Shown here: positions 34,817 through 36,986 of the stretch, one piece after another
Layout of the letters: each line of letters starts with the position of its first letter
Position numbering within the stretch: the stretch's first letter is position 1
Source of the DNA: Bacteroidetes bacterium RIFCSPLOWO2_12_FULL_35_15
GTDB taxonomy: Bacteria > Bacteroidota > Bacteroidia > 2-12-FULL-35-15
Assembly (NCBI GenBank): GCA_001769385.1
Contig: MEPB01000104.1
Coordinates: forward strand, 1 to 36,986
Length of the DNA: 36,986 nt
Direction: 5' to 3'
Notes under the pieces: model-generated
What the model saw: only the letters and a program-made list of their open reading frames with translations
The model's database searches: none
Told to the model about the DNA's origin: nothing
Position numbers and translations under genes: made by a program

Positions 34817-34921
34817 CAGGGCTTTTTCCCATTTTTTGAGATTTTTTAGGTCTCGGGAATAATATTTTGGTAAAATCGCCTTATTAAATTTAGCTAAGCT
34901 TTTAAAAATTATCTTTTTCAT
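34775..34921 (-). CDS. Conserved-looking 48-aa basic protein
   Basis: ATG at 34921 to TAA at 34775 encodes 48 residues: MKKIIFKSLAKFNKAILPKY, then a Lys-rich middle (RDLKNLKKWEKAL) and a C-terminus IAYKYWVTVGSLD. I recall short Bacteroidota proteins with this pattern (N-terminal LAKxNKxxLP, C-terminal YxVTxxxLD), sometimes labelled SsrA-binding protein, a label I would not trust. It is strongly basic; function is unknown. A -7-like TATATTTG (complement of 34926-34933) ends only four bases before the ATG, so the transcript may be leaderless. Its last 42 bases are one of the two direct repeats around the toxin-antitoxin operon. Confidence 0.6.
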   Translation of the reverse strand: MKKIIFKSLAKFNKAILPKYYSRDLKNLKKWEKALIAYKYWVTVGSLD

Positions 34922-35002
34922 ACGGCAAATATAGGAATAGGAAGCAATTTTTAAAAAATTAGTGTTTAGAATTCAGGCCATGATAAAAAGATTATTTCTT
35001 AT

Positions 35003-35075
35003 AGAGATTCTTCATTTCATTCAGAATGACATTCCTTGGTTTTGTTATATTGAGCGCAGCGAAATATCTTTTTGG
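35003..35075. repeat. Degenerate inverted dispersed repeat
   Basis: Two diverged, inverted arms, AGAGATTCTTCATTTCATTC (from 35003) and TATTGAGCGCAGCGAAATAT (from 35048), resemble the dispersed GAGATTC/GAGCGNAGCGAA-type intergenic repeats of Bacteroidota and could fold into a long imperfect hairpin. It occupies part of the gap between the 48-aa gene and rpmE. Confidence 0.45.
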
Positions 35076-35137
35076 AGGCAGATGCTAATTATTTTGAATA
35101 AAAACTGGCCAGTTTTTTAGTTTTTAGAATTTTTTTA

Positions 35138-35145
35138 TATCTTTG
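35138..35145 (+). promoter_or_regulatory. Possible -7 element for rpmE
   Basis: TATCTTTG fits TAnnTTTG and lies 28 bases upstream of the rpmE ATG. No TTG is found at the expected distance upstream, only T-rich sequence. Confidence 0.4.
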
Positions 35146-35173
35146 CAGTCCTAAAAATAAAAATTAGAATAAA

Positions 35174-35434
35174 ATGAAACCAGGAATACACCCAGAAAAT
35201 TACCGTTTAGTGGTATTTAAAGATTTGAGTAATGATTATGCTTTTATTACAAAATCATGCGTAGAAACAAAGGAAACCATCAAATGGGAAGATGGAAATG
35301 AATATCCAATTGTAAAATTGGAGATCTCTCATATGAGTCATCCTTTTTATACCGGTAAAGTTAAATTGGTAGATACAGCAGGCCGTGTGGATAAATTCCG
35401 TACTCGTTACGCTAAAAAAGAAACAAAAGAGTAA
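35174..35434 (+). CDS. rpmE2: 50S ribosomal protein L31, type B
   Basis: This 86-aa protein starts [20 protein letters not shown] and contains [35 protein letters not shown] and a C-terminal [10 protein letters not shown]. This is the type B (zinc-independent) L31: the four zinc-binding cysteines of type A are missing, with only one Cys present. It sits at the central protuberance bridging the two ribosomal subunits. The gene is monocistronic with a strong terminator and a probable -7 element just upstream. Confidence 0.96.
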   Translation: MKPGIHPENYRLVVFKDLSNDYAFITKSCVETKETIKWEDGNEYPIVKLEISHMSHPFYTGKVKLVDTAGRVDKFRTRYAKKETKE

Positions 35435-35455
35435 TTTAAAATACTATTTTAAAAA

Positions 35456-35488
35456 CCCCTCAGCAAGAAATTGTTGAGGGTTTTTTTA
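35456..35488 (+). terminator. Rho-independent terminator of rpmE
   Basis: CCCTCAGCAA (35457-35466) pairs with TTGTTGAGGG (35471-35480, one G-T) around a GAAA tetraloop, followed by seven T. Confidence 0.9.
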
Positions 35489-35527
35489 TGCTGAAATTAA
35501 AATGGAATTACAAAAACACAGCCCTAA

Positions 35528-35543
35528 CCACTCTCGAGAGGGG
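35528..35543. repeat. Degenerate copy of the CCCTCTC-type palindrome
   Basis: CCACTCTCGAGAGGGG is an almost perfect palindrome preceded by CCCTAA, similar to the copies at 12492-12510 and 19289-19309 but without a separate loop and with one mismatch. Confidence 0.4.
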
Positions 35544-35613
35544 AATTCGAAATCCTGATATAACTATCATACTTCATTAAATAAAATTCCTTGCATAAAT
35601 TCGGCTGAACTGT

Positions 35614-35643
35614 TTGTATTCAACAATAAAAAACATACTTTTG
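35614..35643 (+). promoter_or_regulatory. Bacteroidota-type promoter for sucC
   Basis: TTG (35614-35616), a 19-base spacer and TACTTTTG (35636-35643). The start codon lies 28 bases downstream. The -7 octamer is identical to that of rpoD. Confidence 0.65.
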
Positions 35644-35671
35644 GAACTCGAAAATAAAAAACACAAGCATT

Positions 35672-36883
35672 ATGAATATACACGAATATCAAGGAAAAAC
35701 CGTATTAAAGGGGTTTGGCGTAGCAATACAAGAAGGCATTGTAGCTGATACACCTGAAAAAGCTGTTGAAGCAGCAAAAGAATTACAAAAACAAACAGGT
35801 ACCGGCTGGTGGGTTATAAAAGCTCAGATTCATGCAGGTGGGCGTGGTAAAGGAAAAATAAAAGGAACAGAACAACGCGGTGTCGCTCTTGCAAAATCAT
35901 TGGAGGATGTGAAAACTATTTCTGCAAATATCTTGGGAAATGTTTTAGTAACAGCTCAAACAGGAGAAAAGGGTCGTAAAGTAAATAAGGTATTAATTGC
36001 TCAGGATGTATATTATCCGGGAGAAACACCAACAAAAGAATTTTATATGAGTGTTTTGCTCGACCGTGCAAAAGGTCGCAATACCATTATCTACTCAACT
36101 GAAGGTGGAATGGATATTGAAACAGTAGCACACAATACACCTCATCTGATCTTTAAAGAAGAAATTGATCCGAAAGTTGGATTACGTGATTTTCAATGTC
36201 GCAAAGTTGCTTTTAACCTTGGTTTGAGTGGCGAAGCATTTAAACAAATGACAAAATTTGTTGCCTCCTTATACAAAGCATATGAAGCCACAGATTCTTC
36301 TATGTTTGAGATCAATCCGGTTTTAAAAACTTCCGATAATAAGATCATTGCTGTGGATTCAAAAGTATCATTGGATGGAAACGGTTTATTCCGTCATCCT
36401 GATCTACTTGCTTTACGTGATATTGGAGAAGAGGATCCAACAGAAGTGGAAGCAGGAGAATATGATTTGAATTATGTGAAATTAGATGGTAATGTTGGCT
36501 GTATGGTGAATGGCGCAGGTTTGGCAATGGCTACCATGGATATCATTAAACTTTCAGGTGGTGATCCTGCAAACTTCCTTGATGTTGGAGGTACTGCAAA
36601 TGCTGCTCGTGTAGAACAAGCATTCCGTATCATCTTAAAAGATCCAAACGTAAAAGCGATCCTTGTAAATATTTTTGGTGGTATTGTTCGTTGCGACCGT
36701 GTTGCACAAGGAATTGTTGATGCCTATAAAAACATGGGTTCAATTAATGTGCCTATTATTATTCGATTACAAGGAACCAATGCTGTTGAAGCGAAAAAAA
36801 TTGTTGATGAATCAGGCTTGAAAGTTTATTCAGCAATAACATTGCAAGAAGCTGCTGACCTGGTAACGAAAGTATTGAGTTAA
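35672..36883 (+). CDS. sucC: Succinate-CoA ligase, beta subunit
   Basis: This 403-aa protein has an N-terminal ATP-grasp domain (MNIHEYQGKTVLKGFGV; WWVIKAQIHAGGRGKGKIKG; FEINPVLKT; AVDSKVSLDGN) and a C-terminal CoA-ligase domain (MVNGAGLAMATMDIIKL, GGDPANFLDVGGTA, LVNIFGGIVRCDRVAQGI, IIRLQGTNA). It forms the nucleotide-binding half of the TCA-cycle enzyme that converts succinyl-CoA to succinate with ATP or GTP formation. The alpha subunit gene sucD is not next to it: a terminator follows at once, so the two subunits are encoded separately here. Length is slightly above the usual ~390 aa. Confidence 0.96.
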   Translation: MNIHEYQGKTVLKGFGVAIQEGIVADTPEKAVEAAKELQKQTGTGWWVIKAQIHAGGRGKGKIKGTEQRGVALAKSLEDVKTISANILGNVLVTAQTGEKGRKVNKVLIAQDVYYPGETPTKEFYMSVLLDRAKGRNTIIYSTEGGMDIETVAHNTPHLIFKEEIDPKVGLRDFQCRKVAFNLGLSGEAFKQMTKFVASLYKAYEATDSSMFEINPVLKTSDNKIIAVDSKVSLDGNGLFRHPDLLALRDIGEEDPTEVEAGEYDLNYVKLDGNVGCMVNGAGLAMATMDIIKLSGGDPANFLDVGGTANAARVEQAFRIILKDPNVKAILVNIFGGIVRCDRVAQGIVDAYKNMGSINVPIIIRLQGTNAVEAKKIVDESGLKVYSAITLQEAADLVTKVLS

Positions 36884-36909
36884 CAAAATCATTTTTAAAA
36901 AAAAAAAAG

Positions 36910-36941
36910 AGGCTGTCTCAAAAGTGAGATGGCCTTTTTTT
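36910..36941 (+). terminator. Rho-independent terminator of sucC
   Basis: AGGCTGTCTCA (36910-36920) pairs with TGAGATGGCCT (36925-36935, two G-T pairs) around AAAG, followed by a T-tract to 36941 and preceded by an A-tract. Confidence 0.85.
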
Positions 36942-36986
36942 ATTCCTTTATTGACAAACAGTTAAGAAATCAACGATATTTTGTTA

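Noticed and set aside
36901-36941. GAGGCTGTCTC word resembling an insertion-sequence end
   Set aside because: It forms a hairpin directly followed by a T-tract after sucC, so a terminator explains it; no transposase or second end is visible.
1-36986. CRISPR arrays, tRNA or rRNA genes, riboswitches
   Set aside because: No regularly spaced repeats, cloverleaf-like or rRNA-like sequence, or known riboswitch core was recognised by eye; a covariance-model scan would be needed to exclude small RNAs.

Overview
The window is AT-rich chromosomal DNA from a member of the Bacteroidota. It probably comes from the Flavobacteriia/Sphingobacteriia-like environmental lineages, but I cannot resolve the genus. 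The evidence is: a short 287-residue primary sigma factor; -7 elements of the TAnnTTTG type, often with a TTG 18-20 bases upstream; a subtilase with a type IX secretion (T9SS) C-terminal sorting domain; a beta-propeller/Y_Y_Y sensor protein; a GAPDH with a long N-terminal extension; type B L31; and dispersed palindromic intergenic repeats of the kind common in this phylum. No rRNA, tRNA, CRISPR array, transposase or phage gene was seen.

Layout. 1-6.4 kb (+): a DUF2459-like membrane protein, then an envelope-biogenesis cluster of two parvulin-type chaperones (PpiC-like and SurA-like) around a related lipoprotein, followed by an orphan MoxR ATPase. 6.5-8.7 kb: a phosphohexomutase (-) divergent from a DUF4328 membrane protein (+). 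8.7-14.7 kb (-): an operon-like run reading membrane-anchored hypothetical, dapF, unknown 193-aa protein, GNAT acetyltransferase, heptaheme cytochrome c with TPRs, mltG. 14.9-19.1 kb (+): HtrA/Deg protease, rpoD and gap, each a separate unit; clear hairpin-plus-T-tract terminators follow rpoD and gap. 19.3-26.3 kb (-): a polytopic glycosyltransferase-like membrane protein, a NarK nitrate/nitrite transporter, a UbiA-family prenyltransferase coupled to a small membrane protein, and a secreted T9SS subtilase. 26.4-33.4 kb (+): a secreted hypothetical, ettA, an anchored protein with two EF-hand-like loops, and a 1105-residue periplasmic propeller sensor fused to a cytoplasmic SpoIIE/PP2C phosphatase. 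33.4-34.9 kb (-): a lipoprotein, a RelE/ParE toxin-antitoxin pair and a 48-residue basic protein. 35.2-36.9 kb (+): rpmE (type B L31) and sucC.

How the genes work together. Most of the window is housekeeping: outer-membrane protein folding (PpiC/SurA), envelope proteolysis (HtrA), peptidoglycan precursor and strand control (DapF, MltG), core transcription and translation (RpoD, EttA, L31) and central carbon metabolism (GAPDH, SucC, phosphohexomutase). NarK, the heptaheme cytochrome and the quinone-type prenyltransferase point to a respiratory lifestyle with possible nitrate use.

The most unusual structure is at 34.0-34.9 kb. A toxin-antitoxin operon lies between two 42-bp direct repeats (38/42 identical). 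One repeat is the 3' end of an intact 48-codon gene and the other is an orphan 3'-end fragment of the same gene. This is the geometry left by site-specific integration into a gene 3' end, but no integrase is present. Other points worth a second look are a nested inverted repeat at 19.24-19.34 kb, a palindromic repeat that supplies the C-terminus of the 193-aa protein, a barrel-sandwich-like insertion in NarK, and the propeller-SpoIIE fusion.
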